From IMG/VR virus record IMGVR_UViG_3300032116_000481, positions 1-41,169 of that record: a stretch of 41,169 nucleotides of DNA; one strand, given 5' to 3'. The notes beneath the pieces were generated by a model. It was given only the letters and a program-made list of their open reading frames with translations, had not been told where the DNA came from and searched no databases. The number at the start of each line of letters is the position of its first letter. Within the stretch, counting starts at the first letter, position 1. The position numbers were made by a program, and so were the translations under genes. This document shows, piece after piece, positions 30,663 to 37,788 of this stretch. This stretch comes from a virus.

Positions 30663-31149
30663 TTGGTTTTTCGTTTGAGTTTTCGGAGCGTCGCGGGTTG
30701 CGTCGTTCACTGAAAAGAGACTCTCGCGAAACTATCAAAACACCAAGAAAAAAAGTTTTCGCACACGCGCATTCTAATATTGACAAGCCCACGGAACCGC
30801 ACTGGATGCGGGTTTGCGGGCGTTTAAATTCACGAAAAAATCTTTCAAAAACATTTGTGGAAAATCTCAGACTGTGATTTTTGGAATCAATTTTGCAAAC
30901 TCCCGCCCGTTAGAGGCTGGGGAGTTTTGCCATCAATTTGCCAGATACATTTTCCATGCCATTCTGATAACTTCGCGAATTAATTATCATGCCAACTTTC
31001 AAAGCGAAATCTGATGAGAATCAGATTGAATGCGGATGAATTTTCATGCGTAGTCCGATCCGATTTGAGATGAATATCTCAATTGAGGAGCTTCTGACGA
31101 AGCTAGTTTAGGCTTGCAATTTTTAATCAGTCAAGCTCAAAATGTAGAA
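30663..31149. promoter_or_regulatory. Divergent control region between the leftward early and rightward late blocks
   Basis: No credible gene in 487 bp. Inverted repeats: 30897-30927 (listed separately); AATCTGAT/ATCAGATT at 31008-31027; TTGAGAT/ATCTCAA at 31065-31082; AGCTTC/GAAGCT at 31089-31104. A TTGACA at 30780-30785 lacks a good -10 partner. Promoters for both directions should lie here, but I cannot fix them. The density of dyads also fits a packaging site next to the small terminase gene. Confidence 0.55.
30897..30927. promoter_or_regulatory. GC-rich hairpin in the divergent region
   Basis: AAACTCCC (30897-30904) pairs with GGGAGTTT (30920-30927) and is continued by GCC/GGC (30905-30907 with 30915-30917), leaving a CGTTAGA loop. 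A short TTTT follows on the + strand. It could be a terminator keeping the two blocks apart, or a protein-binding site. Confidence 0.5.
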
Positions 31150-31632
31150 ATGACTGAAAAAACTTTAGGCAGACCAGAGACGCCATTCAATCAAGACACA
31201 GCAAAACACATTTGTGACCTGATCGAATCAGGCATGACACTGAATGCAATTTGCCAACTCCCCGATGTTCCAAGCATTCCCACTGTTTACAAATGGCTCG
31301 ACAATCAACCAGACTTCTTTCAAGACTACGCACGAGCGAGATCAAAGCAGGCTGATACATTCGCCGATATGGTCATGACTGAGGCGTTTAATTCTCACGA
31401 TGCTCAGATTGGCAGGTTACGGATCGACGCACTAAAATGGACTGCCTCCAAGCTCGCGCCAAAGAAATACGGGGACAAAGTAGAGATTGAGCAAACAGGG
31501 AACCAAAACTTCAAAATCAGCTTTTCCGTTCCGGATCGTGACACTAGGGACAGTCTGAAAGAACTATCTGCCCCGATTGCTAGGATTCAAGACGCCGAAC
31601 CAATCGAGGCCGAAATTGTGGAATCTGAATAG
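31150..31632 (+). CDS. Terminase small subunit (Sf6 gp1-like), 160 aa
   Basis: ATG at 31150 is used (MTEKTLGRPETPFN); an in-frame upstream start would add a poor 12-residue stretch. The N-terminus holds the DNA-binding helix-turn-helix: DTAKHICDLIESGMTLNAICQLPDVPSIPTVYKWLDNQPDFFQDYARARSKQADTFADMV, the pattern of Sf6-type small terminases, then RIDALKWTASKLAPKKYGDKVEIE. The protein recognises the packaging site and forms a ring that hands DNA to the large subunit. It is separated from the large subunit by some 3.7 kb of metabolic genes, which is unusual. Confidence 0.85.
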   Translation: MTEKTLGRPETPFNQDTAKHICDLIESGMTLNAICQLPDVPSIPTVYKWLDNQPDFFQDYARARSKQADTFADMVMTEAFNSHDAQIGRLRIDALKWTASKLAPKKYGDKVEIEQTGNQNFKISFSVPDRDTRDSLKELSAPIARIQDAEPIEAEIVESE

Positions 31633-32003
31633 ATAACGAGACACAATCTCAGCGCAGGTTTTGCTATACCCGAAAAGGGAGAATCTAGCTAGATTCCCCG
31701 AAATTGCACCCGATCGGGATTTGCTTCAATCTGTCGCATTGTGACAGGTTCAAGCATATGCGCCGAATTTCAAATTGTCGGAGATTGTACACTTTTACCG
31801 ACAGGGAATATTCCCGCAGGAACTTCTCCCGCATCTGGTATTTTTCCCGATCAGTAAAACTCTATTTGGTTCTCCTACCAAAAAACTATATTTGGTTACC
31901 CGACCAAATGGAGTAAATGGAAACCATCCCATGCAATGCCATTGCTGAAGCTAGAAGCCCCGCATTTGACTCTCCAAGCTTTTCGGGCATCATCCACGCC
32001 CCT
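31633..32003 (+). promoter_or_regulatory. Palindrome-rich non-coding stretch after the small terminase gene
   Basis: Inverted repeats in 371 bp: GAATCTAG/CTAGATTC at 31681-31696; CCCGATCGGG at 31709-31718; CTGTC/GACAG at 31731-31747; TTGTCGG with CCGACAG at 31776-31804; GGGAATATTCCC at 31804-31815; and two ATTTGGT dyads just upstream of the next gene. CCCGATC-type words recur. Such clustering near the small terminase suits a packaging (pac or cos) region or a set of operators. An ORF reading from 31917 would cover only the last part and looks non-protein-like. Confidence 0.55.
31865..31909 (+). promoter_or_regulatory. Two tandem ATTTGGT-N6-ACCAAAT dyads, candidate operators
   Basis: TTTGGT-TCTCCT-ACCAAA (31865-31882) and ATTTGGT-TACCCG-ACCAAAT (31890-31909) share the half-site and 6-bp spacing but differ in the spacer, as expected for protein-binding sites. 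They are 25 bp apart, just over two helix turns. They sit directly before the metabolic/packaging operon. No repressor gene was recognised in the window. Confidence 0.55.
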
Positions 32004-32210
32004 ATGTCCAAAAAAACCAAGACCGAACTAGAGATTTTATCCCACGCCTACGCCAAGACCCCAACGCCTGAAAATGCCGACCTTCTAATCAAGACCCTGC
32101 AGGATGCACTCAAAAGCCGGGAGGATAGCATCGCCGAACTTGAAAAGGGAGTCAGGACACTAGAGCTTTTTTTAGCTGAAAAAACCAATTGCGTAGAGAA
32201 GAAACCATGA
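32004..32210 (+). CDS. Small coiled-coil protein, 68 aa
   Basis: ATG at 32004 gives MSKKTKTELEILSHAYAKTPTPENADLLIKTLQDALKSREDSIAELEKGVRTLELFLAEK, two helices, the second a heptad-like coil. An in-frame ATG at 31917 adds a 29-residue stretch of uncertain nature. It ends in ATGA overlap with the MazG-like gene. No family is recognised. Confidence 0.5.
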   Translation: MSKKTKTELEILSHAYAKTPTPENADLLIKTLQDALKSREDSIAELEKGVRTLELFLAEKTNCVEKKP

Positions 32211-32695
32211 TAATGGGGAAGCCTATGAAATACGACACGCACCGCGAATTCGTTCGCAAACTTTGCAAGGCTGGCTCTGTCATCGCTGAGGAGCTAACGC
32301 CTGACGATTGTCATCGCCTGCACATGGCCATTGGAATCAGTGGCGAGGCCGGCGAATTGCTGGACTCAGTAAAGAAGGCCACTATCTACCGGAAGCCGTT
32401 AGATATTGCGAACATCGTCGAAGAATGTGGCGACTTGCTTTTTTATATTGCGGGAATGCTGGACTCTATCGGCGTTGATATTGAAAGCGCAATGGCCGCG
32501 AATACTTCCAAGCTTTCCATCAGATACGGGAAAGCGTACAGCGACAAATCAGCGGTTGATCGACTCGACAAGATGCCGACACTAGATAAAGACCACGGGA
32601 GCGAAATCAAGCAACCTGAGCCTGACGAGGATTTCAACGAGATTGTTCCTCGCGCCTGCAGCCTAGAAGATGAAGAATGCGAATCATGCCAATGA
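32207..32695 (+). CDS. MazG-like nucleoside triphosphate pyrophosphohydrolase, 162 aa
   Basis: Start at 32207 overlaps the previous stop by 4 bp. The motif GISGEAGELLDSVKKATIYRK (ExxE at about 47 and 50) and ANIVEECGDLLFYIAGM (ExxD at about 73 and 76) is the metal-binding EExxE/ExxD set of all-alpha NTP pyrophosphatases. KLSIRYGKAYSDKSAVDR matches the MazG C-terminal helix. The last 40 residues are acidic and Cys-containing (EDEECESC). It may remove modified or excess dNTPs, or lower alarmone levels as proposed for cyanophage MazG. It is followed by dCMP deaminase, so nucleotide-pool work is likely. Confidence 0.8.
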   Translation: MIMGKPMKYDTHREFVRKLCKAGSVIAEELTPDDCHRLHMAIGISGEAGELLDSVKKATIYRKPLDIANIVEECGDLLFYIAGMLDSIGVDIESAMAANTSKLSIRYGKAYSDKSAVDRLDKMPTLDKDHGSEIKQPEPDEDFNEIVPRACSLEDEECESCQ

Positions 32696-33084
32696 ATGAC
32701 AAGTCACAAGACTATTGGGAAGGATTCGCCGATGGACAGCGCGACATCGAAAGCCAGATGGACATTGAGGAACATTCAATTGACCCGAACGAGTTCATTC
32801 AAACGCTCGACTTGTTTGCAGGTTGGCTCATGGGTTTGATTCAAAACAACGGAAGCGATGAGATAGACGATGAAGGTGCGCCGATTTATTCAAACTATTC
32901 AAACGCCACCATCGCAGGACTCGCCGCCGCTTTCACATATGCAAGACTTTTGCGAGTAGTTTCAGCTTGCATTTTCCGATTGAATCAAAAGGATTTCACA
33001 GAGGAGCATTTTCACCATGAGCTGAATCATGCTTTGCATATGCTGGAAACGAATAGCAAAGAGGTATTGGACTATGAAGATTGA
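32692..33084 (+). CDS. Hypothetical acidic helical protein, 130 aa
   Basis: ATG at 32692 overlaps the MazG stop by 4 bp; two earlier in-frame ATGs lie inside that gene. It opens NDKSQDYWEGFADGQRDIES and is largely helical and acidic, with TIAGLAAAFTYARLLRVVSACIFRL in the centre and a His-rich HFHHELNHALHMLE. No family is recognised. Confidence 0.6.
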   Translation: MNDKSQDYWEGFADGQRDIESQMDIEEHSIDPNEFIQTLDLFAGWLMGLIQNNGSDEIDDEGAPIYSNYSNATIAGLAAAFTYARLLRVVSACIFRLNQKDFTEEHFHHELNHALHMLETNSKEVLDYED

Positions 33085-33394
33085 AAAGCAAGTCACAGAA
33101 CTAGCAGAGAAATACCACAAGCTAATCGCGGGAGATCATCACAAGGATCGAGATTGCCATTGGCACATAGAAACGAAATGGAGCTATGGAAACGATCCAG
33201 TTTTCATCGTTGAACATAAGGGATATCTTCACGAAACGGAGCGATCCACTTTTGACAAATACGAAACAGCTTTGATTTTCCTGCGCGATGAACTAAAAGA
33301 CGCAATAGAAATAGAAGAGTTTCACAAGGCAAACATCGACAGCATTAGGTTTCCAGATGACATCCCCGGAGAGTTGCGAGCCTTTGAACTATGA
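33074..33394 (+). CDS. Hypothetical protein, 106 aa
   Basis: ATG at 33074 overlaps the previous stop by 11 bp. The product KIEKQVTELAEKYHKLIAGDHHKDRDCHWHIETKWSYGNDPVFIVEHKGYLHETERSTFDKYETALIFLRDELKDAIEIEEFHKANI is alpha/beta. The HHKDRDCHWHIET cluster could bind metal. The helix-strand-strand-helix order recalls small phage proteins found beside deaminases. Function unknown. ATGA overlap with the deaminase gene. Confidence 0.6.
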   Translation: MKIEKQVTELAEKYHKLIAGDHHKDRDCHWHIETKWSYGNDPVFIVEHKGYLHETERSTFDKYETALIFLRDELKDAIEIEEFHKANIDSIRFPDDIPGELRAFEL

Positions 33395-33903
33395 ACTGGA
33401 ATGAATACGCTTTAGAGTTGGCAACTGTAGCAGCAAAGAAAAGCAAAGACCCATGGCGTCAGGTTGGAGCTTGTTTATTGCGCCATGATAACACAGTGGC
33501 AGGAATTGGCTACAACGGCTTCCCCGCTGGAATGCGTGAGGATTGGGTGGATCGAGATAAACGAAGGCTCTACATCGTCCACGCCGAGCAAAATGCTTTG
33601 AGGTATGTAAAGCCCGACGAATGCGCTTTGATTGCTATCACGCTTTTGCCCTGCAATGATTGCTTGCGTTCCATTGCATCCTATGGAATCAGGACTGTGG
33701 TGTATCGAGATATTTATGATCGAGACATCACGAGCATTTCACTAGCGCAAGACTTCGGAATAAAGTTGGTGAGATTGCAGGAGAAACGATTTTCATCATA
33801 TTGGGATCATTCAACAAAGCCATCAATGTTTGTCGTGAAAGAAAATGGAGTTGAGATTTATCGGGGAGGGTATACAGAAGGGGAGAAGATTTTAGGGAAA
33901 TAA
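33391..33903 (+). CDS. Deoxycytidylate (dCMP) deaminase, 170 aa
   Basis: The zinc site is complete: HAE (H64, E66) in VHAEQNAL, and PCNDC (87-91, C88 and C91). SKDPWRQVGACLLRHDNTVAGIGYNGFP is the N-terminal substrate loop typical of dCMP deaminases. The enzyme converts dCMP to dUMP to feed dTTP synthesis. The C-terminal 40 residues extend past the usual core end. It belongs to a four-gene overlapping run with MazG and is expressed with the packaging block, later than usual for nucleotide genes. Confidence 0.9.
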   Translation: MNWNEYALELATVAAKKSKDPWRQVGACLLRHDNTVAGIGYNGFPAGMREDWVDRDKRRLYIVHAEQNALRYVKPDECALIAITLLPCNDCLRSIASYGIRTVVYRDIYDRDITSISLAQDFGIKLVRLQEKRFSSYWDHSTKPSMFVVKENGVEIYRGGYTEGEKILGK

Positions 33904-33907
33904 ATAT

Positions 33908-35014
33908 ATGAGATTCCACGCAATCGGCTTGCCGCATACAGTCACATCAAAAGAATACAATGCCTGCGCCTATACTCAGAAGGTTGTAAAATTCGGCAAG
34001 ATGATGGTGGAGCGAGGCCATGAAGTCATTCACTACGGGCATGAGGATTCACAGCTTCAATGTTCCGAGCATGTCACAGTGTTGACGAATGATGATTTTA
34101 AAAAGTCTTATGGTTCGCATGATTGGCGAAAGACCTTCTTCAAGTTCAATATGCAGGACTACGCTTATCAGACCTTTTTCAAGAATGCGATTGAGGAAGT
34201 AGGGAAAAGGAAGTTGAAGCATGATTTCATTCTGCCTTTCTGGGGCAGTGGAGTGAGGCCAATTTGTGACGCGCATCAAGATATGATTTGCGTGGAGCCG
34301 GGCATTGGATATGCGGGTGGGCATTGGGCGCGGTGGAAAGTCTGGGAAAGTTACGCGATTTATCACGCATATTACGGCTTGCAGGCTGTTGGGAATTGTC
34401 GGCAAGACTGGTATGATGTTGTCATCCCGAATTATTTCGATGTAGAGGATTTCGAGTTTAACCCAAAGAAAGAAGATTACTTTCTGTATCTAGGCAGGGT
34501 TTACAGTGGAAAAGGTGTTGATGTAGCGATCCAAGCCACAGAGAGGGCAGGGGTGAAACTAGTTATCGCAGGTCAGAAAGAAGAAGGCTACAAGTTACCA
34601 GACCATGTTGAATATGTCGGGTATGCCGATGTGGAGAAGAGAAAGAAGCTAATGGCTAATGCAAAGGCTTCGTTCGTTCCTTCGCAGTATATTGAGCCAT
34701 TTGGAGGGGTTCAGGTTGAGAATTTGCTTTGTGGAACGCCAACGATTACGACAGACTGGGGTAGCTTTGCAGAGAACAATCTGCATGGCATCACAGGATT
34801 CCGATGCAGGACGATGGGTGACTTTGTGGATGCGATCAACAACATTGATGACATCAAGCCGATAGATTGTAGGAAGTGGGGCGAGAACTTCACGCTTGGG
34901 AAAGTTGCTCCGATGTATGAGAAATATTTTAGCGATGTTCTAGATGTCTATAGGGGCCAAGGCTGGTATGCTGATGGAAATGGCTTGTATGCAGGGATGA
35001 AGAATTACCCATGA
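33908..35014 (+). CDS. GT4-like glycosyltransferase (GT-B fold), 368 aa
   Basis: The C-terminal Rossmann half has DYFLYLGRVYSGKGVDVAIQA (typical FLGRL...KGVD), KLVIAGQ, HVEYVGYAD and ASFVPSQYIEPFGGVQVENLLCGTPTITTDWGSFAE (250-287), the EPFGxxxxEALxxGxPxVxxxxGG motif of GT4 enzymes. The N-terminal half (MRFHAIGLPH...MMVERGHEVIHYGHE) matches the acceptor domain start. Donor and acceptor cannot be told. Options are virion proteins, host surface sugars, or a modified base. The leader GGGAAATAAATATATG lacks a spaced SD. It lies upstream of large terminase in one operon. Confidence 0.85.
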   Translation: MRFHAIGLPHTVTSKEYNACAYTQKVVKFGKMMVERGHEVIHYGHEDSQLQCSEHVTVLTNDDFKKSYGSHDWRKTFFKFNMQDYAYQTFFKNAIEEVGKRKLKHDFILPFWGSGVRPICDAHQDMICVEPGIGYAGGHWARWKVWESYAIYHAYYGLQAVGNCRQDWYDVVIPNYFDVEDFEFNPKKEDYFLYLGRVYSGKGVDVAIQATERAGVKLVIAGQKEEGYKLPDHVEYVGYADVEKRKKLMANAKASFVPSQYIEPFGGVQVENLLCGTPTITTDWGSFAENNLHGITGFRCRTMGDFVDAINNIDDIKPIDCRKWGENFTLGKVAPMYEKYFSDVLDVYRGQGWYADGNGLYAGMKNYP

Positions 35015-35091
35015 ACTATATTATTTTAGGTGTTATAATTTATTGTATTATTCTATATTATATTGAACATGAAAGCTATCCTAGAATTTAA
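35011..35091 (+). CDS. Hydrophobic 26-aa membrane peptide
   Basis: ATG at 35011 overlaps the glycosyltransferase stop (ATGA) and the end overlaps the next start. The product NYIILGVIIYCIILYYIEHE is almost wholly hydrophobic. The DNA is unusually AT-rich. It may be a membrane micro-protein or a leftover; the coupled start is the main support. Confidence 0.4.
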   Translation: MNYIILGVIIYCIILYYIEHESYPRI

Positions 35092-35350
35092 TTTGCCAGA
35101 AGAACAAGACGACCATGCTTATGCTATCCATGGATTAGATGCATTGATAGTCATTAACGACTTGGAGCAAGAGATTAGAAGTAAACTTCGATATGATTCT
35201 GGCGAGTTTAAAGAGTTTAATGTTGAGAGTTACGACGATGACGGGAACAAAGTAAATCGCCGAGCAAGGGGTTGTGACGATACACTTGAGCAAGTGTGGA
35301 ATGTATTGCTTAGGTTTAAGCAAGAAAGGAATTTGCCAGAGCTGACATGA
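35069..35350 (+). CDS. Conserved small phage protein, 93 aa
   Basis: ATG at 35069 (a TTG two codons earlier is in frame). The pattern MKAILEFNLPEEQDDHAYAIHGLDALIVINDLEQEIRSKLRYDSGEF...LEQVWNVLLRFKQERNL is that of a wide phage family of unknown function (MKA.LEFNLPEE...A.......L..ID..LR.KLKY). It is usually found near replication or nucleotide genes. ATGA overlap with large terminase. Confidence 0.75.
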   Translation: MKAILEFNLPEEQDDHAYAIHGLDALIVINDLEQEIRSKLRYDSGEFKEFNVESYDDDGNKVNRRARGCDDTLEQVWNVLLRFKQERNLPELT

Positions 35351-37203
35351 TTGGCGGAAGCGTAAATAGAACGATTAAGTTAGCCGAGGAAATTCGGGAA
35401 GAGGCTGACAGGGATGAAGATGTTGGAATCGTGTATGCGGCAAAGCATATCATTCTAAATGCGGCATCTGTGAAAGGAAAGGTCGAATTGGATATACCAA
35501 AAGCGAAGGAAATAGTGAAGAACTATGTCCAGAGCTTGCTAGATGCAGACCAGTTTGAGGCAGCGGCAACGATTCTTTGGGGGCCACAAGTTTATGATTG
35601 GAGGCCAATGTCCAGTCAAAACACATGGAGATGTTTGTTCGATCAAGATAAATTGCTGATCCAAGGTGCAGGCGCGATGGGCAAGACCTTTGGTGCGGCG
35701 GCTTGGTTTTTGTTGGATTGGATGCGTGATCCTCACTATACTTGTATTAAAGTTGTATCATTGACTGCCGAACACGCACAACGAAATGTATTTGCAGCTA
35801 TTAAGAAGTTTTATACTACTGCATTGGTTAGACCAGAATTTGAAGGTAGTGAGACACTTGTAAAAAGTATCCAAGCTAATAGTGACAATAAAAATGGCAT
35901 TCACCTAGTTGCTGTTCCAAGGGGCGATAGTGGAACGGGAACATTGCGTGGTTTCCACCCTAGCCCAAGAAGTGGGAAATCCCACCCTAAATGGGGAAGG
36001 ATGTCTAGGACTCATGTTGTGTTGGACGAAGCGGAAGAAGTTCCCGCTGGTGTCTGGGAAGGATTGCAGAACATCTTGTCTGCGGCGGATACGGAAGGCG
36101 CAAAAGGACGAATCAAGATTTTTGCGGCAAGTAACCCGAAAGATAGGACAAGCGAATTTGGCAAGCGTTGTGAGCCAACAGCAGGCTGGGGGTCGATTGA
36201 CTGCGAGGATGACTTGGAATGGAAGAGTCGTGATGGTTGGCATATCTTGCGATTGGATGCCGCTAGGTGCGAGAATGTGATTGAGAAGAAGATCGTATTC
36301 CCCGGTCTTCAGACGCACGAAGGCTATCAAGCCTACGAATCCAAAGGCAAGACAGCAGAATATTATACCATGGCTAGGGGCTGGTTCCCACAGGAAGGTG
36401 TGTCCATGGCGATAATGACTCCAAGCATGATGGACAATGCCATGGGAATTACCCGCTTTATTGGGCCTGTAGTGCCTCTGTGTGCGTTCGACTTGGCTTT
36501 AGAGGGCAATGACCAAGTAATCTGTTCTTTTGGCAGATTTGGGCTTTCTGACGGCTATACACCAATGAGTGGCAGATTTGTTGATTACAAGAAGCCAAAG
36601 GTTGTCTTGCAACTCGACTCACAGATTCCATTTCCAAAGGCCGCGACATTGGAGCAGTCCACAAACATTATCAAATTCTGTAAGCAAATGCGTATTGCTC
36701 CGAACTGGGTATGCGTTGACCGAACAGGCAATGGTGCTGGCATCCATGATTCATTGAAGTCTGTGTGGGGAGATGTGCTTGGAGTAAATTATTCAACTGC
36801 CGCTACGGATACTCACATTCTTGGCGACGATTCCTTGCCAGCATCGCAACTTTATTCTGGTGTAGTGACTGAATTAATTTTCGGTCTAGCGAAATATTTG
36901 GAGTTTGAGTATCTGAAAATCTCGCCGGGGTTCCGTAGCGAGGAGTTGGTGCGCCAAGCTACTGCGAGACGATACAAGCAGAAAGGCCAAGGCTTGGTTC
37001 GTGTGGAGAGCAAAGGTGATTATTGCAAGCGCACACGGCAACATTCGCCAGACGCATTGGATTCGCTTTCCTTGCTTGTGTTTCTTTTGAGACAACGAGG
37101 AGGCGCAATTGCGACTATGACCGATGCAAAGCCAGAGTTGCCAACAAGAACAAAAGCCTTGCAAGGTATCGAAAAAATGGAGTATGTAGATTTTTCCGAA
37201 TAA
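35347..37203 (+). CDS. Terminase large subunit, 618 aa
   Basis: ATPase: Walker A GAGAMGKT (107-114), Walker B VVLDEAE (224-230) and coupling motif ASN (261-263). Nuclease: first Asp D382 (CAFDLALEG), second D458 (VDRTGNGAG), and third D569 (SPDALDSLSLL), the RNase-H-like triad. The N-terminal 90 residues are a helical extension. The protein powers DNA packaging and cuts concatemers. It is preceded by an overlapping small gene and followed by the Cys-rich gene and portal, the normal order. The large Gly/Ser-rich insert at 195-215 (SGTGTLRGFHPSPRSGKSHPKWG) is a little unusual. Confidence 0.92.
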   Translation: MIGGSVNRTIKLAEEIREEADRDEDVGIVYAAKHIILNAASVKGKVELDIPKAKEIVKNYVQSLLDADQFEAAATILWGPQVYDWRPMSSQNTWRCLFDQDKLLIQGAGAMGKTFGAAAWFLLDWMRDPHYTCIKVVSLTAEHAQRNVFAAIKKFYTTALVRPEFEGSETLVKSIQANSDNKNGIHLVAVPRGDSGTGTLRGFHPSPRSGKSHPKWGRMSRTHVVLDEAEEVPAGVWEGLQNILSAADTEGAKGRIKIFAASNPKDRTSEFGKRCEPTAGWGSIDCEDDLEWKSRDGWHILRLDAARCENVIEKKIVFPGLQTHEGYQAYESKGKTAEYYTMARGWFPQEGVSMAIMTPSMMDNAMGITRFIGPVVPLCAFDLALEGNDQVICSFGRFGLSDGYTPMSGRFVDYKKPKVVLQLDSQIPFPKAATLEQSTNIIKFCKQMRIAPNWVCVDRTGNGAGIHDSLKSVWGDVLGVNYSTAATDTHILGDDSLPASQLYSGVVTELIFGLAKYLEFEYLKISPGFRSEELVRQATARRYKQKGQGLVRVESKGDYCKRTRQHSPDALDSLSLLVFLLRQRGGAIATMTDAKPELPTRTKALQGIEKMEYVDFSE

Positions 37204-37204
37204 T

Positions 37205-37786
37205 ATGCCTAAACCAATCGAAGGACTAATTCCGCCCGGAGGACATCACTACATGGAGAGTGATGTTAAGATTACTGGCAGTAGTTACAAAAACCTACTT
37301 GAGAATGTAACGAATTATCGTGCAGAAAATCATATTCCGTTAGGTGATGTGGAAGGAGATGTAACTAATTATATCTGTGGTAATTGGCCTCACTTTTGCC
37401 ATGGAGTGGACATGGTTGTTGTAACGAGTGTAACGAGTCCTACAGGCAGAAGTGAGTTGATGAATGACATCTCGACTTGGGCTAGAAACATATTGCATTC
37501 CAACGAGAGGACTCAACTTGTTAGCGATGACTTGGCTGAACAACGAGCTAAGATTTGTAGGCAATGTCCGAATAATGTGAACTGGCGTGGAGGATGTTCT
37601 TCTTGCATTGCCGCAACGGATCGCATCTGTGCTAGTATCCGAAATGCTAGAGATACAAAATCCTCCGCAGTTCTAGGTGGATGTAAATTATTGCGACATG
37701 ATAACCGAACTGCGATTTTCTTTGACAAAGACAAGCTATCCGAATCAAATGATTTGCCAGAATTTTGCTGGTTGAATAATAAATAA
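37205..37786 (+). CDS. Cysteine-rich metal-binding phage protein between terminase and portal, 193 aa
   Basis: The start is 1 bp after the terminase stop. The second half carries RAKICRQCPNNVNWRGGCSSCIAATDRI (C118, C121, C131, C134) and then GGCKLLRHDNRTAIFF and LPEFCW, with further Cys at 142, 160 and near 188. The pattern C..CP.N..W..GC..C........LGGC.L..HDN...H.......LP..CW recurs in phage proteins next to portal genes. Zinc or Fe-S binding is probable. Residues 50-95 (GDVTNYICGNWPHFCHGVD) add C58 and C65. Function unknown; possibly a head-assembly factor. Confidence 0.7.
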   Translation: MPKPIEGLIPPGGHHYMESDVKITGSSYKNLLENVTNYRAENHIPLGDVEGDVTNYICGNWPHFCHGVDMVVVTSVTSPTGRSELMNDISTWARNILHSNERTQLVSDDLAEQRAKICRQCPNNVNWRGGCSSCIAATDRICASIRNARDTKSSAVLGGCKLLRHDNRTAIFFDKDKLSESNDLPEFCWLNNK

Positions 37787-37788
37787 TT

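Noticed and set aside
30814-31014. Rightward 66-aa ORF in the divergent region
   Set aside because: It covers a strong hairpin, has no leader motif and a composition unlike neighbouring genes.
31704-31916. Rightward 70-aa ORF after the small terminase
   Set aside because: It lies across the palindrome cluster and has no recognisable features.
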